A DNA stretch of 64,000 nucleotides from Clusia tigrina (taxonomy: Eukaryota; Arthropoda; Insecta; Diptera; Clusiidae): positions 110,879,700-110,943,699 of the forward strand of contig OV050033.1 of NCBI GenBank assembly GCA_920105625.2. The letters are read 5' to 3'. The translations under genes were made by a program, and so were the position numbers. The notes under the pieces are model-generated. The model worked only from the letters and a program-made list of their open reading frames with translations, did no database searches and was not told the DNA's origin. This document shows positions 9,744 to 22,100 of the stretch, piece by piece; position 1 is the stretch's first letter; each line of letters starts with the position of its first letter.

Positions 9744-10204
9744 CCTGAGCCGCATAACCACATTGGTTAATTCGCTCACTAGCAAGCAATTATTTGCACC
9801 AATGCTCGCTCTTATATAATTTTTCAGCCGCATAACCACATTGGTTTATTCGCTCACTAGCACGCAATTATTTGCACCAATGCTCGCTCTTATATAATTT
9901 TTGAGTCGAATAACCACATTGGTTAATTCGCTCATTAGCACTAAATTATTTGCACCAATGCTCGCTCTTATATAATTTTTTGAGCCGAATAACCACATTG
10001 GTTTATTCGCTCACTAGCACGCAATTATTTGCACCAATGCTCGCTCTTATATAATTTTTGAGCCGAATAACCAGATTGGTTAATTCGCTCATTAGCACGA
10101 AATTATTTGCACCAATGCTCGCTCTTATATAATTTTTTGAGCCGAATAACCACATTGGTTAATTCGCTCACTAGCACGAAATTATTTGCACCAATGCTCG
10201 CTCA
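9744..10204 (-). repeat. Copy 2: six tandem units of about 78 bp
   Basis: Same array as at 2850-3310, with one visible substitution in a core (CCAGATTGG for CCACATTGG near 10,070). The unit number has not changed among the three copies, unlike the adjoining 69-bp array. Confidence 0.9.
9811..10131 (-). promoter_or_regulatory. Copy 2: TATATAAG boxes in the 78-bp units
   Basis: CTTATATA on the plus strand begins at 9811 and recurs once per unit in five units, as in copy 1. The boxes point toward the gag remnant at 9500. Promoter activity is inferred from sequence and position only. Confidence 0.4.
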
Positions 10205-10884
10205 AATTTTAAATTTTGAGTCGAATAACCGCACTGGTTTACTCGCTCATTTGCACATAATTTTCGCTCGCTCATAACTAAATTTTGAGACGAATAACCG
10301 CACTGGTCTATTCTCTCATTTGCACATAATTTTCGCTCGCTCATAATTAAATTTTGAGACGAATAACCGCACTGGTTTATTCGCTCATTTTCACATAATT
10401 TTCGCTCGCTCATAACTAAATTTTGAGACGAATAACCGCACTGGTTTATTCGCTCATTTCCACATAATTTTCGCTCGCTCATAACTAAATTTTGAGACGA
10501 ATAACCGCACTGGTCTATTCTCTCATTTGCACATAATTTTCGCTCGCTCATAACTAAATTTTGAGACGAATAACCGCACTGGTTTATTCGCTCATTTTCA
10601 CATAATTTTCGCTCGCTCATAACTAAATTTTGAGACGAATAACCGCACTGGTCTATTCTCTCATTTGCACATAATTTTCGCTCGCTCATAACTAAATTTT
10701 GAGACGAATAACCGCACTGGTCTATTCTCTCATTTGCACATAATTTTCGCTCGATCATATTTAATTTTTGAGACGAATAACCGCACTGGTCTATTCTCTC
10801 ATTTGCACATAATTTTCGCTCGATCATATTTAATTTTTGAGTCGAATAACCGCACTGGTCTATTCGCTCATTTGCACAAAACAT
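10205..10884 (-). repeat. Copy 2: 69-bp minisatellite, 10 units
   Basis: Two more units than copy 1. The minus-strand frame 10884-10171 is 237 residues. The extra units lie at the high-coordinate end and resemble the terminal unit type with a KLNMIERKL sequence, which suggests growth by duplication at that end. Confidence 0.9.
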
Positions 10885-10916
10885 TCAGCTCTTTGCACAA
10901 AACTTTCAGCAGACAC

Positions 10917-10985
10917 GCCGCCTTACTGTCGGCCGCCAGCAAGGCGGCAGCCATAGCGCAGCATACTGCGCAAGTCTATGGCTGC
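10917..10985. other. Copy 2: two adjacent GC-rich inverted repeats
   Basis: Identical arms to those at 3885-3953: GCCGCCTT/AAGGCGGC followed by GCAGCCATAG/CTATGGCTGC. Confidence 0.65.
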
Positions 10986-12668
10986 GTCGCATAGTGCTTG
11001 CCTGCGCATATTCTCTGCACAAAACTCGCACTGTGTCTGCTGCGCACATTACACTCACCCCTAAATTCTTTTAGCTTTCCTGATAATATAATTTTTATTT
11101 GCTCAAGCCCGATGCACTGTACCAATTTGTCGTATGTGCTTTGAGCACATACATACGCCCTTCCTTTATTATTTTTTAGCATTGCAGTGTTGGCTCTGCT
11201 CCTATAACTCCGTGGACTGTATTTTACCTTATTGTTCTATAATTTATTTATTTCTTGAAATTTAGTCTATTTCTTTCTGAACCTGCCTGTGCTCTCATTG
11301 CTCTGCTCACATACCATAGTGTATGTTCCGAATGCGTATTGCGCATTCAGCAATTGATGCTCCTCTAGCGCTTTGCACTTGCTCTCTTTTTCCTTCCCGC
11401 AGGCACAACGGATCAAAGGAATTCAAAGGAAAGAAATAGCTATTACCTACCCTGCCAGTACACAATCGCACATACATGCATACATGCATTCATATACGAT
11501 CTGCGTTTACATAGAGTCTGGTGTGATTTCATAGGAACGCTTAAAATAGAGGCGCAATTAAGTTTTGCACTTAATTTATGTATATAGCTACTTAATACTA
11601 CAAACATACGCATGTATATGCGATCTGCTTTTACATAGCTGACGTCATCTCAAATGAATGCCTAAATTAAAGGCGCAATTTCATTTCGCACATAATTACT
11701 TATAGCTCTACTTAATATATGTACATATTCACATGCATCGCACCATACTTCCTGTATTGCATAGATCACTGGTACGATCCGGCTCGAAGGACCAATGTAT
11801 CGAATCGACAATGAAACTATGGCAATACTTACTGCAATCCGACTTAAATAAAAACACAATTGTTTAAGTGGAAAAGCATACGAAAAACCACTTTTTATTG
11901 CTCTTATAATTATGCACATACAAATGTAGCTCAACAATAAATCGGCATGTATGCGATACATGTATATATGTACGAGTATATACAGTTAGTGAATATGCAC
12001 AAGCTCTTGCGCGTTTAGCTCAATTGCTCTCATATGCATGAACGGACCTGCATATGTATGTGTAAATAGGTACGTTTATGTATATATATAATGTATAATG
12101 CAATGTGAACATAAATATAGTCAGCGTATATAATCTAAACGTGACTATACTCTCGAATACCTGTGGCACCGCTCATACTTGCTCCTGTGTATAGGCACTG
12201 TATAAGCTCCCCTGCTCCGCACCGCTCTCCTGGCTCAGCTCCCTGCACATAGATTGCACCGCACTGCTCCTTGTGCTCTCACGCACTGCCCCATTGGCAC
12301 AACCGCACATCTCCATCGTCAGAAACGAACTAAACTTTAAAATACTCGCTGAACCTATTTTCGCTATGTGCGAAAACTCAAACGCATGGTTGCATTTGAT
12401 ACAGTCCCCGCGAGCAAGAGAAGGACCTCTTGTCTTTGCTTTCATAAAGCCGCCCTCTATTCGCTCGGGTCAATTGGAAGCACACATATCTTCGGAACAG
12501 GCCTTGTCAGACGGTTTGTGGCCGTCTGCACAATGACTGAACATATTATACCATCTCGGCTCCTTATTAGCTCACTAAGCCCAAAGCCCATTGCGCTGGT
12601 GGAAAAAGTTCACTCTTGATCAGCACTAATTGATCTAGGCTCATTGTCTCTCGTTCTCTGCACAATTT
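10986..12668 (-). other. Copy 2/3 interval: non-coding LTR-type region
   Basis: Matches 3954-5637 with scattered substitutions and a one-base deletion in the T-run near 11,862. It lies between integrase of copy 3 and the repeats of copy 2. The polypurine-tract candidate falls at 12,644-12,662. No gene is supported here. Confidence 0.5.
11491..11718. repeat. Copy 2/3 interval: diverged tandem duplication
   Basis: Same two imperfect halves as at 4459-4686, with only point differences from that copy. Confidence 0.7.
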
Positions 12669-14154
12669 TTAACGCTCTTGCAGCGCCGTCAAATATTCCT
12701 CTCTCCATCTCTTCCAGAAATGCTTAATTATTTTCTGACGTGCTCTCCATAAACTTGCTCCTTTCATGTTTGACTGCTGCTGGCTCACGAATGGTAAGGG
12801 AATGATCAATGGCTCCCCTATCAAAAAATGCCCTGGCGTCAAGGCCTGAATATCTTCCGCATCATCACTCAAGGTGTCAAAGACCTTGAGTTCAAAATTG
12901 CTTCGATCTCTACTAGGAGGGTAGATAGCTACTCTTGTGCTAAAATCTTTTGCTGAGCAATGCGCGTGAGGTGGTACTTCATTGACTTCACAGTAGCTTC
13001 ATATATTCCGCCATGATGCGGTGCTGCTGGCGTCATGAATGCCCATTCTGTCCCCTTGTTGCTCATATGCTCAAAAACATCTCTTACTTGCCAGCTCTCC
13101 CGTGCTCTTCTCAGCTCCCTTGCCGCCCCTACAAATGATGTATATTCGCTCACATCTCCCTCTTCTGCAAATAAAGCGCTTATAACAAGCAATAAAGTCT
13201 ATAGAGGTTAAATCAAAAACAATGTCAATATGAATGGCCTTTGTTTTTAGGCAAACAAATATAGCCACCCAGCACTTACGCTCCCTCATTCGCTCTCCTG
13301 CTCTTTGCACTCCCTTTGCTCTAAAAGGACATGCGCAATCAATACCTGTATATAGAAAAGGCTTGCCCACTTGCACCCTGTCGCCTGGCAATTCAGACAT
13401 CAGCTGTTGCTCAAATCTGCGATTATAGCGCGCGCACACCACGCACTTGTGGAGAAAAGCTCTTAATTGGCTCCGCAGTTTTGGAATCCAAAACTTTTGT
13501 GTGATGAATTGCATCATCACTTGCACAGCACCATGCTTAGTCATACGATGAGCGTGGTCCATTATCAGCCATGCTGTTCGAGAACCATCCTTCACTATCA
13601 CCGGAAGCATCATCTCATAGGCTTCTTCTGATCTCCCCAATCACCCGCCCGCTCTCAATAGGCCCTTGCTGTCCATTATTGGATTCAACGCACTAATTTT
13701 GCTCCCTTCTTGCACCTGCCCAATCTCTCTTAGTTTGTCTATCTCTTGTCCGTAATCGCTCTCCTGCGCCTGCTTAAGCAGGAATTCCGTTGCTTCACAT
13801 TTCTCTTCCACTGTTGGCGCTTGCTCTGCTCGGTTGTTGTGCCGAGTTCTGCGCCTCCTCTTTCTGTGCCTTGCCCTTCGCACAAACCTGATTATGTAGC
13901 TCAATATGTTGATGCTCTTCTCTAGACTTCGCGCATAGTCAATCAGCGCCATGCTCTTGCCCCTGCTCGGTATAAATATTTGCAAAAACTCGCGTGAATA
14001 TTTCACGTGATACGCTCCCAGCTCGTTAAGCCCTTTCGTTGGTTTTTCCAGCTCAAAAATGTTGGCTGGCCAACTGATTTCTGATTTACGTAACCACTCC
14101 GGTCCATATAACCAGAGCTTATTACAAACTAGCTCTCTCGCAATGCAGGAGTCT
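12669..14154 (-). pseudogene. Copy 3: integrase with a 14-bp deletion in the catalytic core
   Basis: This copy keeps glutamine where copy 2 has the 6699-6701 stop, so the first frame runs 14006-13641. It then meets a private TGA at 13641-13643, where copy 2 has CGA (Arg) in the GGRLG stretch. The frame continues 13640-13071 with the HHCC finger and GIDCACPF. Near 13,140 it has lost 14 bp that are present in copy 2 at 6111-6124. This removes the SDNG motif with the second catalytic aspartate and shifts the frame. A short GTA repeat flanks the deleted bases in copy 2, which fits slipped-strand or end-joining deletion. The C-terminal part is at 12872-12669. The shared TAG is at 12929-12931. Confidence 0.85.
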
Positions 14155-15305
14155 TCACCACAAGGGTGAATTTTTGTCTTCTTCTATCAGCCATTTCAGC
14201 CCTAGCACTCTCATCTCGTCTTCTCTCGGGAATAACATCTCTTCTTCTCTCTCCGCTCTCATTGCCCTGAGTAGTCTTTTTGAGTTCGACTTCCATTTGC
14301 ACAGCTCGAAACCGCCGCCTTTTAGGACAGTGTCTGTCTCTTTCGCGAGCACTATTGCTTCTTGCTCAGATCGTGCGCCTGTAGTACAGTCATCCATATA
14401 GAAGTCACTCTCTATGATGTCCGCTGCTCTTGGTTATTCATCTTTCGCCTCCCTAGCACATTGTATTAAAGCTCGCACAGCATTATAAGCGGAGGAAGTC
14501 ATTCCCTACGTTACAAGCGTGAAACACTATTCTCGTAATGGCTCACCACTAAGCTCTCGCCAAAAAATTCTTTCAAATTTCATTGCCTTTCGGCAACACG
14601 TAGTTGTCGGAACATCTTCTTGATGACTACACATATCGAAAACTTATGACACCTAAATCTCATGACAATTTCGTAAAGATCCTTTTGTAACTTATCGCCT
14701 AAACATTGCACTTGATTCAGAGATATGCCACGATTCGTTTGGCAGCTAGCGTCAAAAACCACCAGAAATTTTTTGGTAACACAGTGATGTGGGATATAAT
14801 AAACTGGCTCGTCCACTCTTGGTGGTTGTATAGCGCACTTCATATGCCCTAATCTCTCATACTCTCTCATGAATTCTACGTATTGCTCTCTCAGCTCTGA
14901 GTCTTTCTCTAATTTCCGCTCCAAGTACATAAACCTGCGCAATGCTATTGCCTTTGAAGTGCCTAAACCTTGCACCGTCTCTTTCACTGGAATTGTCACA
15001 ATAAAACGCCCTGTTTCATCTCTAGTATAAGTCTCCATAAAATTTTGCTCCACTTCCTGCTCCTCATCTCTCTCGCAGGGTTGTGCCCCGAAAATGACTA
15101 GCCCAAACATGCTCTCATATATGGCAATGCCTTGCACCTCATTTGGCATTATCGCCTTAATGGCTCTGGCCACCACATTTGCTCCTAACAGTAGCTCGAC
15201 TGGTCTCGCCTTCCAAAACTCAGGATCCGCCCATAAACCCTCATTCTTAAAATTCATGGGTATCTCCACTAAATCTCTTGCTGACAAAACTGGGCACCAG
15301 TACAT
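14155..15305 (-). pseudogene. Copy 3: protease remnant and broken reverse transcriptase
   Basis: Same layout as in copies 1 and 2, at +7,017 bp from copy 2. It carries the shared valine at 14,625-14,627, stops at 14,527-14,529, 14,506-14,508 and 14,434-14,436, and the YMDD frame 14397-14155. Private changes include asparagine for histidine near the start of the first frame (IPMNFK) and arginine for threonine near the end of the YMDD frame. Confidence 0.8.
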
Positions 15306-15469
15306 TCTCTTGGTAGCACCTAAAACTCTGTCTCTAAATAATCATTCTCGCTCTTTTTTTTAATGCTCTACTATGTTTTTTTTTTAAATTTAAAGTTTAA
15401 AAAGCTCTTAAAGCTGGCTCTTTGCCCCGGCTCTGCTACCCTTGCGCGCTTTACAAAGTTGCGGTACCT

Positions 15470-16518
15470 TCAATCGCTCTTAGCCTTCAGCATTGTTGTC
15501 GCGGCGGCTCCCCGCTTTGGCTGCTGTGCCACCAACACCTGCTGCTGTGGCTCCCTTTTTGCATATAGCACGCTATTGTGCTTCTGCGCCCCTGGGCACT
15601 GTAAAAATGGCCCCGCAAAGCACTCCGACGCCTTATGCCCCTTCTTCAGGCAGTTGTGGCACAGGTTGCGTTTGCCAACTAGCTCTTGCCTAGCTCTCAA
15701 ATTGAGTGACACGAAGTCTGGACACTGCGTGATCTGCGCTGCATATCTCACACAGCTTGTCTTGGCTTCCTCGTATCGGTGCTGCTCCCGCTGCACTCAC
15801 ACCGTGGCCCATTCTCTCCCTGCTCTTGGGTACTGCGCCCGTTGCTCGATCGCGCCCGTGCTCCAATTGATGCGCTCGCCTCGCTTCCCGTGCTGGTAGA
15901 GCAGAGGCCTGCTCCTCCAGGAAGGCATACCGGGTACTTGCGGTGATATATTTGGTTGAGCCGCTCCCACGTTTCATTGTACCCGTTGTCAGTGAGCTCC
16001 CAATCACACAACGTGCGCGCTGCCTTATGGGTGAGTGACTTCTTCAAATATGAGAATTTGTAAGAGACCGCTATTTGCTCATTGCTATGTGCCGCAGCGG
16101 CGAACCAATCGCGAAAACCGTGCCACTTGGTCACGCTGCCGTCAAATTCCCCCTAAGTGTTCTGGAGGTCATGCTGCTGGAATGACATGGTCAGCTGCAC
16201 TGAGATCGGCTGCTTTGCACTCTGCTCTGCGCTCCTTGCTGTGCCCACTTGCTCAGTTACACCCTTCAGAGCACCGCTCGCTTCGAAGTACCGCCGCTCT
16301 GCTAGCTCCATCGAACTGTCTAGATCGGCGCTCTCATCGCGCTTCGCTCGGGATGTTAACTCCTCATGGAGCTGATTAAAACGCTCCCACTGTTGCTTCA
16401 AACGAATCAGACGCACCTTGGCTTCATCAAACCCTAGTCGCCCAAACTCGTCAGCTATGACGTACTCTGCTGCTCTTCGGATGGCTTTGTAGGTAGACTG
16501 GTGTTGCCCGTAGCTCAT
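15470..16518 (-). pseudogene. Copy 3: broken gag with CCHC zinc knuckle
   Basis: The ATG is at 16,516-16,518, the shared TAG at 16,153-16,155, and the capsid-like part starts at 16134. The middle frame (16007-15690), with AFLEEQASAL, and the knuckle frame (15796-15470) are in different registers, as in copy 2. Private differences include threonine for alanine in HQSAYK, lysine for glutamate before the QQWERF stretch, and cysteine for glycine in TLGDWE. Confidence 0.8.
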
Positions 16519-16761
16519 CTTGTCGTTGCTCTGTTACTTTTCTCTGTTGGTGTTGCTCTGTTATTGTTGCTCTGTTGTTGTTGAAAAGAAGAAAAATTAA
16601 CTAATTTTGAAAGAAGAAAAAACTGTTTCCTCCTTGTTCCTTCTGCAGCCGTGCCAACACTGCATTTTTGTGCTTTAAAATTTTTGAGTCGAATAACAGC
16701 ACTGGTTTCTTCACCCACTTAGCTCACAAGCTCAGCACTAAAGCACGCTATTATTTAATTT
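16519..16761 (-). other. Copy 3: leader upstream of gag
   Basis: By eye the same CAA-rich leader as in the other copies. The frame 16718-16515 touches the gag start and is not considered a gene. Confidence 0.5.
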
Positions 16762-17222
16762 CCTGAGCCGCATAACCACATTGGTTAATTCGCTCACTAG
16801 CAAGCAATTATTTGCACCAATGCTCGCTCTTATATAATTTTTCAGCCGCATAACCACATTGGTTTATTCGCTCACTAGCACGCAATTATTTGCACCAATG
16901 CTCGCTCTTATATAATTTTTGAGTCGAATAACCACATTGGTTAATTCGCTCATTAGCACTAAATTATTTGCACCAATGCTCGCTCTTATATAATTTTTTG
17001 AGCCGAATAACCACATTGGTTTATTCGCTCACTAGCACGCAATTATTTGCACCAATGCTCGCTCTTATATAATTTTTGAGCCGAATAACCACATTGGTTA
17101 ATTCGCTCATTAGCACGAAATTATTTGCACCAATGCTCGCTCTTATATAATTTTTTGAGCCGAATAACCACATTGGTTAATTCGCTCACTAGCACGAAAT
17201 TATTTGCACCAATGCTCGCTCA
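16762..17222 (-). repeat. Copy 3: six tandem units of about 78 bp
   Basis: Same array as 2850-3310, at +7,018 bp from copy 2, with an unchanged number of units. Confidence 0.9.
16829..17149 (-). promoter_or_regulatory. Copy 3: TATATAAG boxes in the 78-bp units
   Basis: CTTATATA on the plus strand begins at 16829 and recurs in five units, pointing toward gag of copy 3. Activity is inferred. Confidence 0.4.
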
Positions 17223-17833
17223 AATTTTAAATTTTGAGTCGAATAACCGCACTGGTTTACTCGCTCATTTGCACATAATTTTCGCTCGCTCATAACTAAA
17301 GTTTGAGACGAATAACCGCACTGGTCTATTCTCTCATTTGCACATAATTTTCGCTCGCTCATAATTAAATTTTGAGACGAATAACCGCACTGGTTTATTC
17401 GCTCATTTTCACATAATTTTCGCTCGCTCATAACTAAATTTTGAGACGAATAACCGCACTGGTTTATTCGCTCATTTCCACATAATTTTCGCTCGCTCAT
17501 AACTAAATTTTGAGACGAATAACCGCACTGGTCTATTCTCTCATTTGCACATAATTTTCGCTCGCTCATAACTAAATTTTGAGACGAATAACCGCACTGG
17601 TTTATTCGCTCATTTTCACATAATTTTCGCTCGCTCATAACTAAATTTTGAGACGAATAACCGCACTGGTCTATTCTCTCATTTGCACATAATTTTCGCT
17701 CGCTCATAACTAAGTTTTGAGACGAATAACCGCACTGGTCTATTCTCTCATTTGCACATAATTTTCGCTCGATCATATTTAATTTTTGAGTCGAATAACC
17801 GCACTGGTCTATTCGCTCATTTGCACAAAACAT
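17223..17833 (-). repeat. Copy 3: 69-bp minisatellite, 9 units
   Basis: The minus-strand frame 17833-17189 is 214 residues. The order of unit variants equals that of copy 1 plus one extra unit of the CANERIDQ type near the high-coordinate end. It shares with copy 1, but not with copy 2, a T-to-G change in the unit at the low-coordinate end (AAAGTTTGAG). Confidence 0.9.
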
Positions 17834-17865
17834 TCAGCTCTTTGCACAAAACTTTCAGCAGACAC

Positions 17866-17934
17866 GCCGCCTTACTGTCGGCCGCCAGCAAGGCGGCAGC
17901 CATAGCGCAGCATACTGCGCAAGTCTATGGCTGC
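17866..17934. other. Copy 3: two adjacent GC-rich inverted repeats
   Basis: Identical arms to those at 3885-3953. Confidence 0.65.
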
Positions 17935-19170
17935 GTCGCATAGTGCTTGCCTGCGCATATTCTCTGCACAAAACTCGCACTGAGTCTGCTGCGCACATTA
18001 CACTCACCCCTAAAATCTTTTAGCTTTCCTGATAATATAATTTTTATTTGCTCAAGCCCGATGCACTGTACCAATTTGTCGTATGTGCTTTGAGCACATA
18101 CATACGCCCTTCCTTTATTATTTTTTAGCATTGCAGTGTTGGCTCTGCTCCTATAACTCCGTGGACTGTATTTTACCTTATTGTTCTATAATTTATTTAT
18201 TTCTTGAAATTTAGTCTATTTCTTTCTGTACCTGCCTGTGCTCTCATTGCTCTGCTCACATACCATAGTGTATGTTCCGAATGCGTATTGCGCATTCAGC
18301 AATTGATGCTCCTCTAGCGCTTTGCACTTGCTCTCTTTTTCCTTCCCGCAGGCACAACGGATCAAAGGAATTCAAAGGAAAGAAATAGCTATTACCTACC
18401 CTGCCAGTACACAATCGCACATACATGCATACATGCATTCATATACGATCTGCGTTTACATAGAGTCTGGTGTGAGGAACGCTTGAAATAGAGGCGCAAT
18501 TAAGTTTTGCACTTAATTTATGTATATAGCTACTTAATACTACAAACATACGCATACGCAAACATATGCGATCTGCTTTTACATAGCTGACGTCATCTCA
18601 AATGAATGCCTAAATTAAAGGCGCAATTTCATTTCGCACATAATTACTTATAGCTCTACTTAATATATGTACATATTCACATGCATCGCACCATACTTCC
18701 TGTATTGCATAGATCACTGGTACGATCCGGCTCGAAGGACCAATGTATCGAATCGACAATGAAACTATGGCAATACTTATTGCAATCCGACTTAAATAAA
18801 AACACAATTGTTTTAAGTGGAAAAGCATACGAAAAACCACTTTTTATTTCTCTTATAATTATGCACATACATATGTAGCTCAACAATAAATCGGCATGTA
18901 TGCGATACATGTATATATGTACGAGTATATACAGTTAGTGAATATGCACAAGCTCTTGCGCGTTTAGCTCAATTGCTCTCATATGCATGAACGGACCTGC
19001 ATATGTATGTGTAAATAGGTACGTTTATGTATATATGTAATGTATAATGCAATGTGAACATAAATATAGTCAGCGTATATAATCTAAACGTGACTATACT
19101 CTCGAATACCTGTGGCACCGCTCATACTTGCTCCTGTGTATAGGCACTGTATAAGCTCCCCTGCTCCGCA
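17935..19170 (-). other. Copy 3: truncated non-coding LTR-type region
   Basis: Matches 3954-5190 of the first interval, then stops at the satellite junction. Private changes include a short deletion near 18,474 (the TTTCATA stretch of other copies is missing) and an altered run CATACGCAAACATATG near 18,550. No coding sequence is supported. Confidence 0.55.
18440..18666. repeat. Copy 3: diverged tandem duplication
   Basis: Same pair of imperfect halves as at 4459-4686. The first half has the short deletion near 18,474. Confidence 0.65.
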
Positions 19171-19193
19171 CCGCATGGTTGCATTTGATACAC
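19171..19193. other. Retroelement-satellite junction with a rearranged 21-bp element patch
   Basis: Element sequence is collinear with copy 2 to ACCGC (12,221-12,225). It then skips 160 bp and resumes at ATGGTTGCATTTGATACA (12,386 onward), with CGC shared at the break. After that patch the satellite starts at 19,193 (CAAGCATTTG) with one base of overlap. The right end of the element array was therefore broken and rejoined with short homologies, not ended at an LTR terminus. Confidence 0.8.
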
Positions 19194-22100
19194 AAGCATT
19201 TGTTTGTTGCAAACTTTGATAGGTGTAGGACGTACCGTATAGAAGTTAGGGCCATTTGAAGTTTTATTAGTGTTTGATTTGGGACTCAAAGGTAGCATAA
19301 CTTTGAGCGATAGCCTAAATTGACAAGAGGCTCGAGTACTTTATTGTTAGAAAATTTCAAGGTTTTATGACGCTCCAGTAAAAAGTTACAAGCATTTGTA
19401 TGTTGCAAACTTTGATAGGTGAAGGACGTACCGTATAGAAGTTAGGGCCATTTGAAGTTTTATCAGTGTTTGATTTGGGATTCAAGGGTAGCATCGCTTT
19501 GAGCGATAGCTTAAATTGACAAGAGGCTCGAGTACTTTATTGTTACAAAATTTCAAGGTTTTATGACGCTCCAGAAAAAGTTAAAAGCATTTGTAGGTTG
19601 CAAACTTTGATAGGCGTATTACGTACCGTATAGAAGTTAGGGCCATTTGAAGTTTTATCAGTGTTTTATAGCATAGCTTTAAGCGAGAGCTTAAATTTAC
19701 AAGAGGATCGAGTTCTTTATTGTTACAAAAATGCAAGGTTCTATGACGCTCCAGTAAAAAGTTACAAGCATTTGTATGTTGCAAAATTTGATAGCTGTAG
19801 GACGTCCCGTATAGAAGTTAGGGCCATTTGAAGTTTTATCAGTGTTGGATTTGGGACTCAAGGTTATCATAGCTTTGAGCGATAGCTTAAATTGACAAGA
19901 GTCTCGAGTACTTTATTGTTACAAAATTTAAAGGTTTTATGACGCTCCAGTAAAAAGTTACAAGCATTTGTATGTTGCAAACTTTGATTGGCGTAGGACG
20001 TACCGTATAGAAATGAGGGCCATTTGAAGTTTTATCAGTGTTTGATTTGGTTCTCAAGGGTAGCATAGCTTTGAGCGATAACTTAAATTGAAAAGAGGCT
20101 CGAGTACTTTATTGTTACAAAATTTCAAGGTTTTATGACGCTCCAGTAAAAAGTTACTAGCATTTGTATGTTGCAAACTTTAATAGGTATAGGATGCACC
20201 GTATAGAAGTTAGGGCCATTTGAAGTTTTATCAGTGTTTGATTTGGGACTCAAGGGTAGCATAGCTTTAAGCGATTACTTAAATTGACATGAGGCTCGAG
20301 TACTTTATTGTTTCAAAATTTCATGGTTTTATGACGTTCCAGTAAAAAGTTACAAGCATTTGTATGTTGCAAACTTTGATAGGCGTAGGACGTACCGTAT
20401 AGAAGTTAGGGCCATTTGAAGTTTTATCAGTGTTTGATTTGGGACTTAAGGGTAGCATGGCTTTGAGCGATAGCTTAAATTGACAAGAGGCTCGAATACT
20501 TTATTGTTACAAAATCTCAAGGTTTTATGACGCACCAGTAAAAAGTTACAAGCATTTGTATGTTGCTAACTTTGATAGGTGTAGGACGTACCGTATTGAA
20601 GTTAGGGCCATTTGAAGTTTTATCAGTGTTTGATTTGGGACTTAAGGGTAGCATAGCTTTGAGCGATAGCTTAAATTGACAAGAGTCTCGAGTACTTTAT
20701 TGTTACAAAATTTCAAGGCTTTATGACGGTCCAGTAAAAAGTTACAAGCATTTGCATGTTACAAACTTTGATAGGTGTAGGACGTACCGTATAGAAGTTA
20801 CGGCCATTTGAAGTTTAATCAGTGTTTGATTTGGCACTCAAGGGTAGCATAGCTTTGAGCGATAACTTAAATTGACAAGAGGCTCGAGTACTTTATTGTT
20901 ACTAAAGTTCAAGGTTTTTTTGACACTCCAGTAAAAAGTTACAAGCATTTGTATGTTGCAAACTTTGAGAGGTATAGTATGCACCGTATAGAAGTTAGAG
21001 CCATTTGAAGTTTTATCAGTGTTTGATTTGGGACTCAAGGGTAGCATAGCTTTGAGCGATAGCTTAAATTGACAAGAGGCTCGAGTACTTTATTGTTACA
21101 AAATTTCAAGGTTTTATGACGCTCCAGAAAAAAGCCACAAGCATTTGTATGTTGCAAACTTTGATAGGTGTAGGACGTACCGTATAGAAGTTAGGGCCAT
21201 TCAAAGTATTATCAGTGTCTGTTTTGGGACTCAAGGGTAGCATAGCTTTCAGCGATAGCTTCAATTGACAAGAGGCTCGAGTACTTTATTGTTACAAAAT
21301 TTCAAGGTTTTATGACGCTCCAGTAAAAAGTTACAAGCATTTGTATGTTGCAAATTTTGAAAATCGTAGGTCGTACCGTATAAAAGTTAGGGCCATTTGA
21401 AGTTTTATCAGTGTTGGATTTGGGAATCAAGTTTAGCATAGCTTTGAGCGATAGCTTAAATTTACAAGAGGCTCGAGAACTTTATTGTTACAAAATTTCA
21501 AGGTTTTATGACGCTCCAGTAAAAAGTTACAAGCATTTGTATGTTGCAAACTTTGATAGGGGTAGGACGTACCGTATAGCAGTTAGGGTCATTTGAAGTT
21601 TTATCAGTGTTTGATTTGGGACTTAAGGGTAGCATAGCTTTGAGCGATAGCTTAAATTGACAAGAGGCTCGAATACTTTATTGTTACAAAATTTCAAGGT
21701 TTTATGACGCTCCAGTAAAAAGTTACAAGCAGTTGTATGTTGCAAACTTTGATAGGTATAGGATGCACCGTATAGAAGTTAGGGCCATTTGAAGTTTTAT
21801 CAGTGTTTGATTTGGGACTCAAGGGTAGCATAGCTTTGAGCGATAACTTAAATTGACAAGAGGCTCGAGAACTTTGTTGTTACAAAATTTCAAGTAGTTA
21901 TGACGCTCCAGTAAAAAGTTGCAAGCATTTGTATGTTGCAAACTTTGATAGGTGTAGGACGTACCGCATAGAGGTTAGGGCCATTTGAAGTTCTATCAGT
22001 GTTTGATTTGGGACTCAAGGGTAGCATAGCTTTGAGCGATAGCTTAAATTGACAAGAGGCTCGAGTACTTTACTGTTACAAAATTTCAAGGTTTATGACT

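Larger units (their letters stand above)
1..19192 (-). mobile_element. Tandem array of three defective BEL/Pao LTR-retroelement units
   Basis: The same sequence returns with a period of 6,894-6,897 bp and then 7,017-7,018 bp: position 1 matches 6,898 and 13,915. Period differences come from 69-bp minisatellite copy number plus a few small indels. All coding remnants lie on the minus strand in the order gag, protease/RT, integrase, as in BEL/Pao elements. The integrase has the BEL/Pao style with an HHCC zinc finger, GID, SDNG and IYEA motifs, and a C-terminal region with TPGH and FWKRW. Only one non-coding LTR-type interval separates integrase of one copy from gag of the next, so this is a shared-LTR tandem array. 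It could have arisen by unequal exchange or from a one-LTR circle. Exact LTR ends cannot be fixed here, because no flanking insertion site with a target duplication is visible. Copies are nearly identical by eye. Confidence 0.85.

Noticed and set aside
1..19192. Assigning the element to a named family such as roo, BEL or Max.
   Set aside because: The domain order and motifs support BEL/Pao, but I cannot establish a family name from memory without alignment.
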